NCBI GenBank assembly: GCA_013399895.1
Contig: VXBA01006146.1
Location: forward strand, 373,263-437,262
Source: Serilophus lunatus
Taxonomy: Eukaryota > Chordata > Aves > Passeriformes > Eurylaimidae
Length of the DNA stretch: 64,000 nt
Direction: 5' to 3'
A program made the translations under genes and the position numbers. The notes under the pieces are model-generated. The model was not told the DNA's origin and ran no database searches. It saw only the letters and a program-made list of their open reading frames with translations. This document shows, piece by piece, positions 29,806-42,800 of this stretch (its first letter is position 1; every line of letters starts with the position of its first letter).

Positions 29806-29928
29806 CTTGTACACAGTTCCAAAGGCTCCAGAGCCAAGAACCTTGACTCGCTTCAGCTCGGTTTCCTTCAGGATACGCAGCTGTGCTTGGTTGGGTGCTG
29901 TGCCACTTGGAGTCAAGGGTTCCACAAG
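29806..29928 (-). CDS. ERBB4: ERBB4 exon 18: start of kinase domain, glycine loop
   Basis: Exon of 123 bp, identical in length to EGFR exon 18, in phase 0 at both ends. The acceptor is TTTCCTTCACAG and the donor GTAAGA. It encodes 41 residues from LVEPLTPSGTAPNQAQ through LRILKETELKRVKVLG to SGAFGTVYK. The GSGAFGTVYK motif is the ATP-binding glycine-rich loop. LVEPLTPSG is the juxtamembrane segment that latches onto the partner kinase in the asymmetric ErbB dimer. LKRVKVLG is the ERBB4 form; EGFR has FKKIKVLG. I see no change from mammalian ERBB4 in this exon. Confidence 0.98.
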
Positions 29929-32498
29929 CTGTGAAGGAAAATCCAACAGTCTTGAATATTTGTAAATGGGAAGACCCATCCAAAGGTTATACTGAAAACA
30001 ACCCATGTGAATAAATACTGGAACAAGACAGCGGTGGGGGTCTACTGACCTGCCAACTCATGGAAGGGTTTCTCAGCTTCAAAGGCAAATGAGCAATGCT
30101 GTGAGACCAAGACATCTGAGACAGCAAGTCCTCACTCAACAGCAGAAATTGCATGATGGAATTATGAACTGGGAATTGAATTGGTGCCACAACAACACAC
30201 CCAAGGACTTTTGTCACAGAGGCAGTATAAATATTTTCTACATGGTGGAAATACAGCATTTATTATCAATATGCTATTTTTGACCATTTTAGGGCCTTTT
30301 AAGTTAACTGTATTTCTTTTTAATAGCCCTGACTTAACAGCTCATCACATTCTGTTTTGGTTAAGAGACAATTTTTTTTTAATTTCTGTTTTACCACACA
30401 GGAGGACAGCTTGAAGGAAAAAGACATCTTATAGCAGACTACTAATTTATAACAGCTTCTAATTTACTGCAATTAAACAATTTGCTCAATATGTCCCAAG
30501 AAACTTTGCAAATGAGCCACAATGGCATATTCAGTTAAAAATGCTCTCAGATCTCAACGTTCTACTATCTCTGCCAGAAAAACAATGCATCTTTAAAAAT
30601 AAATTAAAAATACACTAAAAGAACAATATTCTAAACAAAGACAACCAGCCTGTTCCTTTACAGGATGAGGAAAGTAATTCAGGGCTACTCCTACTCGAGT
30701 TGGTTTGAAACCACTGCAGCCTTTCAAAGCTGCCTGTTTAAAATGCTAAATGCACCATGCTCTGAAGTTTGAGAACTACATCTATGGCTCTTTGAGCATC
30801 ATGAACTGCTTAATTAGTTGATCAGGCTAATTCACTTTGTTCAGGTGAAAATACATGTATCTGGAAATCAGCGCGATAAGAAAGCACACCAAAACCAAAT
30901 AACAACAGTCAGGTAATCACAGAAATAATCTGCAAGATGCACTTGATTTTAGAGTGATTTCTCTTTCCTCCTTCCCACCTTAGATGTCCAGTACTTATTC
31001 CCTGAAATAAAGGTTTATTGTAAAAGAAAATTGGGCAGGCTGGCAGTGGACTTCGTGTTTTCAGTTTGTAAAGGATGAAAAGAGCTTCTGTGCCACAGCC
31101 CACCACCAAAGGTATGACAGGGAGAAGTGGAGAAGTGTTTTGGGGGTCTAAAACATGCTTGTAGAGTTTTAGGGAGAATGATCTCCATAAAGAATTAAGT
31201 AGGTCTATTAAAGTCCCCAGTTAGGAGAAGAGACTACATAGCTTGTAGGTTTATCTCAGGCTGCTCCTGAGTTAATCTCCAGTTTCTAAGCCAAGACAAC
31301 AGCTTCCACACATATCCTGATCCCTCAGGACTATTGTCAGCCACAGCTTTTATCTGACCAAATGGAGAATGAGAGCTGGACTTCAAAGTCAGTGCTTCCC
31401 AAATGCAATGAAAACTACCTGCTTAAAATAATTTATGCTGATACGAGATTTATGTATCTAAAGGCACTGAGTGTTGTTAAGCTTTTTATACAGCTGAACA
31501 GTACTTCACAAGCCACACGAATTCTAGCCAAGCATGAAGATACTTGTGCAAACAGATTGGGGATGAATAAATCGTTTACTCCCAGGCGCTACTGCAGAGA
31601 TGAGTGGGAGCAGGACCCTTGGAACAGAACTGAAAACAGCATTGTTAATAAAGCCTTATCCAATGTTCACTAGCTAATACTATTTCCAAGCTTTATTATC
31701 TTATAAAAGGGGACTCTAATTTAAAAATAGCATCATTTACAAAGTGTCTCAAGTATAGAGCTGAGGAGATGGCAGTAATCACCTTTGCTGTAGCTGACAG
31801 ATAACAATTTAATGTTATGTTTAAACACACTTGCTAGATTACCCCTTCCACTATTGGACGCTTCAAAGGGCAGGATGGAATGGGTACAGCACTCTGCTAC
31901 AGCTCCACTACATATTTTTGCCAATAGAACTGTGAACTCCAATTTAATTAAGTTCTGGGCAGTATCTTGACTTATCAAAGTACACTATTATTACTGATCA
32001 TGGACTACAGGCTTTGACAAAATCTGAACCACAAAGGCACTGGAGGCATTGGGAACAACAGTAACAGTGACGATTTCTGTACTGAAGTATTCCTGATGAG
32101 CTTAAGTTTGTACCAGAGCTTGCTGAAGGAACTTTAGTCTTTAAAACTGACCCAAGTATGTATTGAATGAAAACCTGCAATATTTAAGCACGAGAGCTGC
32201 TAAATGTACAGATGAACTGGGACAGAAGTTCAGCTGAGAGCAGAATGGAGTTCAGCAATCTGGTGGAGCATGTCTTTGTGATCAAGAGAACTTTTTTTGG
32301 CCTCCAGAAGCCACGAATAGAAAACTAGAACTTTGAAATAGCTTCCTTCTTTCCATCACTTTAATCTGCACAAATTAGCAAAATGATTTCTACAGATTTC
32401 TCTGGTAACCTGACTGAAGACCTGAACACCTTTAATAAAAAAGTAGAATAGGCCTGCACCTCTTTTGAAATAATCTGTGAGAAGCAGCACACTCTCAC
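29929..32498 (-). other. ERBB4: ERBB4 intron 17
   Basis: Intron of 2,570 bp, GTGAGA to CAG, phase 0. No repeat or gene recognised. Confidence 0.92.
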
Positions 32499-32631
32499 CT
32501 CGGTCTCCAGGAACCTTCGCAGCGCTCTCTTCTTTTTAATGCTTTTTCTCCGAACGTACACGGCGAAGGTCAGGCCCACAATGACGATGATGAAGAGGCC
32601 ACCAATAACTCCTGCAGCTATCAGAGGGGTT
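32499..32631 (-). CDS. ERBB4: ERBB4 exon 17: transmembrane helix and basic juxtamembrane
   Basis: Exon of 133 bp between a rather poor acceptor (CTGATTGCTAG) and donor GTGAGA. One base completes the Arg codon, then 44 codons follow. TPLIAAGVIGGLFIIVIVGL begins the exon and TFAVYVRRKSIKKKRALRRF follows, ending LETE. The hydrophobic run of about 24 residues is the single membrane helix. It carries small-residue motifs (AAGVIGG) used in ErbB helix packing. The positive cluster RRKSIKKKR after it is the stop-transfer signal and, in human ERBB4, part of the nuclear localisation signal of the released intracellular domain. The stretch leading to RRFLETE is the kinase-activating juxtamembrane segment. 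It differs from the human sequence as I recall it only at FII in place of FIL. Confidence 0.98.
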
Positions 32632-33477
32632 CTAGCAATCAGAATTAGAGACTTTATTTTTAGGTAGGGTGAGAGACCAAAGAATGCTTGGGTACATCAC
32701 ACAATCACTTGCAAAGCTTATTCACCAGCTTATGACCAGAATTCCAGTCCAAATGGGAAGTCAGGGCAAACACATTGACATATGGCACTGCTGCTTTTTT
32801 TTTAATCCATATACCAATTCCACTTATTTTTCAGACCACCATGCACATGTGAGGAGTCGTGTGGACAAGGAAACATGCACTTTGATAGCAAATGCAAATC
32901 TGCAATGGCAAAATGAGGATACAGGTACCTGCATTTACCTGCTGGAGCTTTAACTCTGCTGACTCTTTGGCTCCATCTACATCAATTCACAGGCTTGTGA
33001 ATTTAAGGAAAAACTAATGAAAAATTCCCAAACTACCAATATAATGTGGCTTCATAAGTACAGAGCGAGAGGGAACTTCCCTAAACAAATCTGGAGGCAT
33101 CGTACTTTTACACCTTCCTGAAGTAGAGAATATTTATATCTGAACAGCATAATCCATATGAGAACCACGCACCCCCTTGGAACTCCTGGTTCATCACTAT
33201 TACACACATTTTGGTCAGAGGTTATGATTGCACCCACCTGCTTTTGCTGTGGCTTTTCAGCGCAACCAAATCTGAGACCAAAAAACTGGTGTGTTGGAGC
33301 CAAAAACCTCCTGTGAGCAACGCCAAGCAAGGCTCCACTCCTGCACAACACCTGTTGTCCCTCCTCTACTCCTACAACTCCTCTGAGCTTTTCAAGCTCT
33401 TCAGCAGTACAAGCTGCAGTTACTAGCTTGTTTTTCCATAATGATAAGATATAAATGCCAGCTCTTATCTTGGTAGA

Positions 33478-34106
33478 TGTATTGGTTTTTCTGTGGCCAG
33501 GTTTTGGTAGCAGTGGGGGGGGCTGAGGCAGAGGCTTCTTCAAGAAGCTGCTGGAAGTTTCCCCCATGCCCAGGCTGGGCCCCGCTGCTGACCAAGGCCA
33601 GGCCAATCAGTGGTTGACAGAACACCTCTGTGATAACATATTTAAGAAGGGNCCCATGGGATGGACTCTCGCCGGAGCAGTTTGTGAGAGGAACTGTATC
33701 CTGTGAGGGGTGGGACCCCATGGAACGTGGCTGGAAGGACTCCTCTCCCCAAGCAGCGGCTGAGAACAGCAGCTGACCACAGCAACACCTCCCCCCCACC
33801 TCGCCTTTTGCCTTGACCGCTGCGGGAGAATAGGTTGGATGTAAGAAGGAGGGGGTGGGGGGTAAAAGGTGTCTCTTATTGTCTCTCACTCTTAGCTCTG
33901 ATCTTGTTAGTAATAAACCTGACTATCATTCCCACTTGGAGTCTTGTTTTGCCTGTGATGGTGATTAAGAAAGAATCTGCTGTAGTCCTTATCATGAATA
34001 ACGAAACCTCTCGTTATATTCTCTCTCTCCTCTATAGCTGGGCAAGGGGGAGTGAGAAGGTGGCTGTAGTGGGCCCCTGGCACTCAGCCCGGGTTGAACC
34101 ACTACA
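33478..34106 (+). mobile_element. Solo LTR of an avian ERVL-type endogenous retrovirus
   Basis: About 629 bp bounded by inverted ends TGTATTGG and CCACTACA. It begins with TGTATTGGTTTTTCTGTGGC, a start I associate with songbird TguERVL LTRs. It ends with the characteristic run from AATAAA (33912-33917) through GAGTCTTGTTTTGCC, CCTCTCGTTATATTCTCTCT and GGGCCCCTGGCACTCAGCC. Flanking five-mers GTAGA (33473-33477) and GCAGA (34107-34111) resemble a mutated target-site duplication. No gag, pol or env sequence adjoins it, so it is a solo LTR left by recombination. It lies antisense to ERBB4, about 0.85 kb upstream of exon 17 in the transcript. One ambiguous base (N) is at 33652. Open frames on its minus strand are not real genes. 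Confidence 0.85.
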
Positions 34107-37100
34107 GCAGATAACACACAAGCACAACAAGACTGAATCAGAGAGTCACTGGTTGTTTTAGATGCCCACATTTGGAGATCACCTACACAGGCAGTGGAAA
34201 AATTGTGCTCTCCCCAAAGAAAAAGTCAAAGCAATACCTTAAATTAGGCATTTTCACAGTGTACCAACAACTTAGCAACAAAAACACACCCAGAGATTTT
34301 AACATCCCGCCAACAACGGCTGGACATTTCCTGAAAAGGTGGGTAAAAAGAGAAAGCATAACAGCCTCAGAGTATGGACACCCTGAAAACCACTGCCTGG
34401 TAAGTACAGGAAATAAGTCAACTGTTGTCAAGATTGTGGAAATACCACTGCGGTGCTTTAACAGCCTCCCTCAGTTATACCTGAATGATGATGAAAGGTA
34501 CATTACGGCCTATTAATAAAAATATGCACTGCACAGCTACTGAAAATTCAAAGGAGTCTCCCACAGAAACAGTAAATTGATTTATCTAACCCTTTCTTCT
34601 TCCTTTACAGCCTTCCACCGAGCAGAGCAGTGGGAAGCAGTGCCATCTAGCCTGGTTTGGTATATGAAGGTGCCTCTACATTACCACTGACAAAGCCTCA
34701 TACTCCCACATCTAGCTAGTCAAACATCATATTTAAAGCACCATTATCACATTTTTGCAGGGAAAACACATTAACAGTACACAACACTAAGGCCTGTTAT
34801 AGTTCTCAGATTTTACAAAGGAAACTCTAAAGCCTGCAAATAAGGGAAGCTGAATGTTCCCTGGCTGGGAAATGCATTATGATGCTTGGGAAGCACAAGA
34901 TCAGTACCACCTACACCCCAGGCAGAGACACTCCTCCTTCAGTATGTCTGGCCTTAAGACACATGACCCTTTCTAACCCCACTGGTTACTTTGTGATTTT
35001 GAGTGCAGACCTCATATTAAAGGATGTGGCATATCTACCCAAAACAATGCTCCTCCTCATTTACATGTATTTCCATGTTGCTGATGTAAGAAACTCTTTA
35101 ACAGGCAAATAGGAAGAACACTGGACATCAAGAGACTTCTATGGAGCTTGTACTGACTAATGCTCTTGAGCAGAGGAATTATTTTAATTAATTTTTATAC
35201 TGTATGAACAATAACATTTTTTTAACAAACACCAACAAAACTGGCAGGAAAACTCTAAAGTGCATATTAATAACTAGCATAACAGCTGTCAAAGTAAATA
35301 ATTAGTTTTATGATTCTGTGTACACTAAAATGGCCCAAATAATGTTTACATGATAGACCATAATAAGTAAATTGTTCCAAAGGAGATTATCCTAACTAGT
35401 GAAGAAAACTAAAATGAAGTTACACATTCCTTGCAGTTCTTTTATTGTTATAATGTACAAGGGGGTTTCAAAATGGATCTTTATGATCCATCATGTCAAC
35501 TCTCACTGACTTTCAAATAATGTCCTCATCATTTTTAGTAGGGAATTTAAAAAAGGCAAATAATTTTCAATAACTTCACCAAAAAAAGGCATATTAGTCA
35601 TTAATGTGAAATATGCTGTAATTCAGTATTATACCTGGATTTTCAGGAGGTGCCATTTAAACACACTATTAAGCAAGCTTTAAAAGGAAGCATGAAAGGA
35701 ACAGCACAGAACGTGAGAAAAAAACTCCACATTTAAATGTTAAAGCAGTGAAATACAGAAAAAGTTCTATTTTCCACACAAACAGTGATCAGCTGCCTTT
35801 ACTCCGAAGTTTGTCACTCTTGCTTCAAAATGCAGTGAGACCCAAACATCCCAGCCCTGAATGGATGTGATTGCACATCGAGCAGCTCCTCCTCCCTCTG
35901 CTGCTGAGCCAAGCTCCAAAGTCAACAACCCTGTGGGTTATTTGCTCCAGACCAAATGACAAGTCTCGACCACCACAGCTTGCTGGTACCACCAGTGCAC
36001 ATCATGGCTGTTTCCAACCACGCACAGATTATTTACTAAGTCTAGTTTTCTGGGGGTCACCTACGGCACTGGGGTTATTTTTACTGATTTTTGTTAGGTT
36101 GACTTTCCTTTTTCTCTCTCCTTCTGCTGCTATTGTCAGTCCTTCTGCATCTTTTCTCTACTATTTTCATGCCTGCAGTGCCTTACATTTAACACCCTGA
36201 TGAATTTCATGAACCAGCTGTTTACCTTGCTGCTAGGTAAGGTTGTTCAACATGTGGACCTTTGAGGTGGCACTGATGAGAGATGTTGCTGAAGGCACAA
36301 AACTTTCTCCCATTTTGTTTTTGTAATCCAATCCTTTTTTGCATAAGCACCTAACCAACAGTTCAGCTTCACAGACAGCTGGACACACAAAATCTCCTTA
36401 TCTTTAGTGGCATTAAGGCCTTAATCCACTTACATTTTTGTTACATTACTGTCCCACAACCACCTCAGTGCCTGCAATTCCATATCAAAACCCCTCATCC
36501 TGTTGAGAGTAATTTTTAAAACCACAGAGGCCTGATAGGGCTGAATTCCAGCAAGTAGAGGTAGTTCCATGACCCTAGCTCACATTTCCTATAGCTCCAA
36601 CAGTAGCCCATCAACAGAAAACTCCTGACACAGCCCCTGCTTTCTTTCACATGCTGAAAATCTACTCCAGAGGATGAAAACAACCTCTGCTAGATGTTTC
36701 TGGATTTTTATACTCATCAAAACAGACTTAGCAATCCAAGAAATGTGGCCCTGAATCATAATTCAACCCCATAAAATTACCTGGCTATCTCTCTTCCCTC
36801 CCTCAGCTGAGGACAGAATGCCCAACTAACGGCTGGAAAATGCAACAGTAGGGGAAACTGTGGGAGGAGGGGAAAAAAAAACCCCACACCATGTGAAAAT
36901 CCTGCCTCTTAAACCAGAAAATGTCTATCTGTGGCTAAAAGTTGAAAGTAAGATTCAAGTAGTCCCTCAGGAGAAATGAATAATATATATTTCTTTTAAA
37001 AGGTGCACTGTGTTTTCATATTTAGAAATATGTAACATCCCACTCCCACACTGAGACCGAGTTCAAAGTTAGTATTCCAAGATGGACAAGGATGCTCAGC

Positions 37101-39703
37101 AGTGGGGCTTATACCATTCCATTCACTCCAAAACACCAGAACATCTGCAATTCCCAGGATGCCCTGAGACAGGTAATAAAGCCTAATTACTGATTTAGAT
37201 GAGTACACCGTCTCACACTCTCAAGAGCACAGCAGAAGAGGGAAAGGAAATGAGGTTGTGTCTCAACCTTCCCCCTCTTTGAGTTTTTATCTATCTATCC
37301 AAACAATATTCATTACAACCCTGAGTATTTGGTAAGTAGTTCCTTCCTATAAACCTTTGTTAGTGAGACATTATTGCTTCCCTGATGGATGAGTCACACG
37401 TTCTGCTCCTTCCTCATCAGTGGGGGGCTCAGCCAACTTTGAAGCTGCCCTTTTAGAGATCTTACAGATTCTGCTAATCCTGGAATGATAATCTTAGTAT
37501 TTAAAACATACAAGATAAACCACCAGACGGGGAAGCAAATTAGTGGATGTTTTAATAGCTTCTCTCTGCTATGCAGCACTCTCTGGCAGAGCTCTACAAC
37601 CACAACTTCCAGGCTGCCTGGTGTTCACGAAACACAGATCCCCAGGGTGGGGAAGATTCATCTAAGGATATTCACATCAAGATGTGCTTTATATTTGCTT
37701 CATATTTTTGGTTTTTAAGGCTCCATTCCCCCTCGTGCCACCCTGCCTGTGGGCATTTGAATACTGATAAACAGCACCACTTATAAACAGATTAGGAGTT
37801 TTTATCACGTGTAAACACAAATTTTGATTCACTGCTGATCTCACAGTTACACAATTACTACCAATTCCACTTTAATCCAGAGATGGGCAAACTGTCAACT
37901 TTTCAATATGCAAAACGACCTCAGAGCTTCAGTCTGTGTCTGGGTCCACTCAGCAGTTAAACATCACTAAACATCACACACAGCTTTAATTTTAATCAAG
38001 ACTAATGCAGACAGATATCTAGTGTCAGAACTGCTTTTTCCTTAACCCACACTATTCCTATATCAATCATTTTAAGGGCATTTCTATGTCACTACAATCA
38101 AGTTACCTGTATGCCTAGAGATTTTTCACCATTTTTGCCTAAGAAGAACAAAATACGCAGAATAAGACACTTGCAGTTCTCTGAGTGACAGCACAGACAC
38201 CTTCCTCCTCTAGCATATCACTGGCCAAAATGTGCTGTTAGGTGACATCAGTTACTGAAGGTTTACACGTATTTTGTTCACACATTTTTGTTTACTGAAA
38301 ATGTAACACCAGGAAGACACAAACAAATGAATTATATGCATTCCTTAAATTGTAGAAGTGTGTCCCACTCTTTTTTTTTAAGGTAAGAGTCCCCATTTCA
38401 CTCAGCAAAATAAATGAGAACAAAGAAAAATATTAAGCATAGCTTTGAAAATTAATATAACCTAGAATGCTAGACATTAATATGTATTGATTATAAATTT
38501 ATGACATCTTTATTATCATCAGGCATGCACAATGCACGATGGATTTCTTTAAAACTAGTTTTAAATCTGAATGGCTTAATTCAGAACAGACACTATGTTA
38601 TGGTTTCACTATAAATTACCAAGAACTCTCAGTTTTAATTCCCTGTTAACAGCAGACTGAGAACGACTATTGAAATCTCTGGGATTGCAGCATCAATACA
38701 GAGGTTTTTCATACTTTCTCTCCTGCAAATCTGAAAAGCCCAAATAACAACTCCTGCACCCCCTGCTGTTTTCAGGCTGAGATTTTTCTTTCCTGCCTCA
38801 ACTTAAAAAGGAATGGTATTGTTAAGAACTTGCACAGTGACTCTGTTTTGAGCCTTGTGCTTTAAACAATCAGATTAGCATTCTTATTAAAATATGCCAA
38901 GTCAGGCCCCATATAAAGTGGATTGATTTATCTGTGACACAAAGGCAGTTTAACCCACTAGGTTGGACTCACAGGTGAAGCCAGTTCATCAAGTAAAAGA
39001 GCAATCCTCTTTATAAACTTGCCATATTTCCCATGTCCTTTGGGAAGGGTAACACATTGCTTCAAACGAAGGAAACCAGAGCCACAATAACTTTGGATGC
39101 TGATGGACTGCTTGAAATCACAACTATCAATGTTAACTCGAAGAGTTTCTCTGCAGAAAGAACTCCTGTTAGAAGCAATCAAACCCTCCTTCTCTGCAAC
39201 CAGTGGCAGTCAACTGGCTCATCACATCTGTACATGGAATTATTAACGAAGAAAACACGCTTTTCTCAAATAGAAACACAAACTATTTTGGTGGCACCGT
39301 TTGCTATTCAGTCACTGTCAGATCCAGAAGTACCAGAGAGCAGCACAACCTGTGGCAGAGCATGTTACACTGCTTGAGAAACACATGGTAGTGCCTATAT
39401 TAAATCAGTAGGCAGCTAAAACATTCAGAAGCTGCAACAGGAAGCTTTCTCTCTCTCATGCCCTTCATTTTTACTTCACAAATCATCATCTTTCATTTCA
39501 AAATGCATTGATCTCTCCTTTTATATCTGACTCTTTTGAATGCTTTTTTGGAATGCTAGTCTTTCCTGAGAGTAATTGTCCAGAAAACTTAAAAAGTACA
39601 GAGGAGATATTTTGTCTGAGTGGTTGTGACCACTGGACTCTTTCTTGTTCCAGCTTTGAATCATATGGGGCAACAAAACCATTTGCTTTCATAAATTCCA
39701 GGA

Positions 39704-39883
39704 GTATTCACTGGCAGAGGTTGTCCACAGAAGCTGTGACTGTCCCATCCCTGAAAGGGTTCAAGGCCAGGTTGGATGGAATTCTGAGCAACCTGGTCTA
39801 AGGTGTCCCAGCCCATGGCAGGGAGTTGGAATGAGATCATCCTTAAGGTCACTTCCAACCCAAACCATTCTGGGATTCTATGA
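39704..39883 (+). mobile_element. CR1 LINE 3' end
   Basis: About 180 bp, 5'-truncated. Recognised by CTGTGACTGTCCCATCCCTG, TTCAAGGCCAGGTTGGATGG, AACCTGGTCTAAGGTGTCCC, GGTCACTTCCAACCCAAACC and the end ATTCTGGGATTCTATGA, with two copies of the tail repeat. Opposite in orientation to ERBB4. It differs clearly in subfamily from the 15.6 kb copy (FAMILY feature: AGCAACCTGGTCTA). Confidence 0.95.
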
Positions 39884-42800
39884 CAACAAAATGAGACTTG
39901 ATAAACTGATGAGAACAGACCTGTCACACTATCCTCCTGATCTTGAAGTCTCTTGTCATATCTAATAATTTGTTCTGTAATAAGAGCTTGCATGTGTTTC
40001 AGCTGAGGTATTTTAACAACTGAGGCATTAAAGCATCTTTTGGATCTATGCTTGAGAACACAGTGCATAGAGGACTTGTATCCTTGGATGTTTGGAAATA
40101 CACACTCATACATGATCCATGTATAATATACATTCATACATACCTACAAATGAAAATCTTTCTCTTAAAGTCTAAATCAAAATAGTAACACTTCAACATA
40201 ATGACATTTCATTCTGCACCAGTATAAAGGTATATATAAATAGAGCATTTGAGGCATTTATTAGAATGCTATGAATGGCCACAGTGCTGTTAACTTCAAC
40301 ATACACTTGACCTACTCATATTTTACTTCTAAATATGCAGAAGTTACCTCTGTGGAGCATAGCAGGGAATAAATCCAGCCAGTACTCATAAATACCAAGG
40401 AAAATTCAAGTAGAGAAAGAAAAGAGCAGGGTATAAGGAATTTCTTTGAGTATGCCTAATGCTGCTTTTGGATTTATCACTACTATTTCACATGGATAGC
40501 CTACTGTCTAAATGTCCTACACAATTATATCCATCATTAGAAAATCTGATAAAACCCAAGAAAATCCGATTAGAAAATTGATTACTGGGGAAAAAAAATC
40601 CCGTAAAATTGATATTCTCTTTCTGACACAGGCTTATAAAGGATTATCTTCTATACAATAATACACTGAAAAATTCTTCCATGTTCATAACTTATCAGTC
40701 ATTTCTCAGAAGTTTATGTATTACCAAATGAAGCAGGAAGAAACTCTGGAGTATCTTGCAACTCCTGCTAATTCCAGTCATCATCTCACTGCCAGCACTT
40801 CCCTCAGAGGCCATTCTAAAAAGGGAAGTTCAGCTTAGAAGCTCTGAGCTCACCCACCTCCACTCCTCTCTTCCATTTCTACAGACACCCAAAGGAACTT
40901 CTTCCTCTGCACTGGCTGTAAAGCAAACCAAGGGAAACAAGTTTTTGTGAGTATCACCCTCATCAGCTCCTCTCAGCTTTACCAATGATTTTTTTGTGTT
41001 TAGGTATCCAGCAACCATCCACCACCTCAATAGTCGCAGATGTGACTTGACTGGAAAAGCAGCTTGTGTCATGCTGAAGGTACTGCTCAAGGTAACCTAC
41101 ACTTTCAACAGCTGTTTTATTGTGATTATTTTGCAGTACAGTATGGCCCACATAAAGGAAAATTAGAATTTTGTAAAATAGCTCTTCCTTCTCCCAAATT
41201 TCTCTATGATAGAACATTTTGGAAGTTACTGCAGATACTGCCTTATCCATGCAGCTCCTAAATGTTCAAAAAAAAAAGCAACTTTCAACAGCTGCTAAAT
41301 TCTCAAAACAGAACAGGCCGAGCATCTGGGGAAACAGTGATCTGGCTTAAAAATCTCTTTTTCCTCTTTCAGCCACAAGTCCCTCCCTTTCCCTGTGTCC
41401 CCAAACCTAAGTACCAGCCTCTCTGTCAGGCAGTGGATCCTGTTGACTTTTGTGCCTTCTAGGTCTCACAGTTTTTGAAACTCTTTAGGGCATAAGAAAA
41501 CAAGGAGAAAGAGAAGGCTCCAACACCTTTTTTCCTCTGCCTCTGTTGTAAGGGAGAGAAGGATAGCTTCTCACCCTACTTCAAAAATATATGCATTTGG
41601 AGTTTTTAAATCAGAAAAAGGCTGATGAAACCTTGAAAGAGTACACACAAACATATTCCTACAGCTGTAGGTTTTGCTTGTTTTCTTAATGGCACTCTTT
41701 TTTTCACAGAATTTTCCTGGAAAATGCTCCCTTATCTTAAAAATCCATTGATTATAAGTTGACTCAAACACTGTGACACTTGGAATTCATAGTTGATTCC
41801 TGGTTGCTCCAGGAAATCAAAGTACAGAAAGTTCACTCAAAGCTGAAGTGGTAAGACAGCACTGAACTTAGCCTGTAACCAAGTTACATTCAGAGGGTAT
41901 CACTGCCACGAGGGAGGGAAAAACATATCTCCAGGAGATGGGACGATTTTAATGCAAGGATATTATTTCTTCAACCTGTTCTTAGACTATTATCCTTACT
42001 GTGATTGAGACCATGCATATTAACAACTAGTGGGCCCATTTTAATGCAGGAATACTTTTCACTCTGTCTTTTTTCCCCTACCTCGGACCCTGAGGGGCAG
42101 GGAAAGATATAATTCACTTCTGAAATATAAACAGTTTCTTTAAGGAAGGTTATTCAACCGAGCAAAGCAATGCCCACTGATAAAGAGCCCACTGACATGA
42201 ACTGAAAACATCTTGATGGCTGATTCAAGCCTACTGGGAACCGAGACTGGTTTGGACGCTGCCACACTGGTGAACTGTCTGACTGACATTAGTCCTCTTC
42301 CCTCCAGTCTAACAGGTCATGGCAGTTTCTTTGCTTCTGACCAACCACCCTGAAGGATCTGTATATCCTGATCCATGCTCCCAGTATTTTTTTCAGATGA
42401 ATTGTCAGATGAACATGCTGTATTGACAAAAACAGGGATTGCTGTGCCTTGTTTCCTCTTCAGCAGGACCTTTAATGAATCAAATCTGGATTCTAACTTG
42501 GCTGAACCTTAACAGCATTAAATGGAGCAAAAGAAATAGCAATGTATTGAAAATATCATCCTCTCTCCTTCTGTTTGGTTCTACTTTTCCACTGTCACCT
42601 CTTCACTCGTGCTGGGGGGCTTTACAGCTTCTATGCCTTCTAAGAAATACCGGGGCTATTTAGTATGCCAGGGACATACATAAGCATCATTAGATTTAGT
42701 ACAAATAGACAGCTATGAGTAAAATGAGAATAGAATGAGAGTACAAAAAGAACACGTACGGAAAATCCAAGTGAGCGTTTTAAGAGGCAAGCAACACACT

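Noticed and set aside
33052..33889. Open frames of 162 and 184 codons on the minus strand
   Set aside because: They overlap the solo LTR in antisense and the sequence beside it. Low-complexity Pro/Gln runs come from the LTR's G-rich stretches.
39661..40137. 158-codon open frame on the minus strand
   Set aside because: Its C-terminal part is antisense CR1 sequence and the rest is unrecognised. Not a gene.
41101..41294. ACTTTCAACAGCTG occurring twice about 180 bp apart
   Set aside because: A 14-bp match with no wider similarity around it; consistent with chance in AT-rich DNA.
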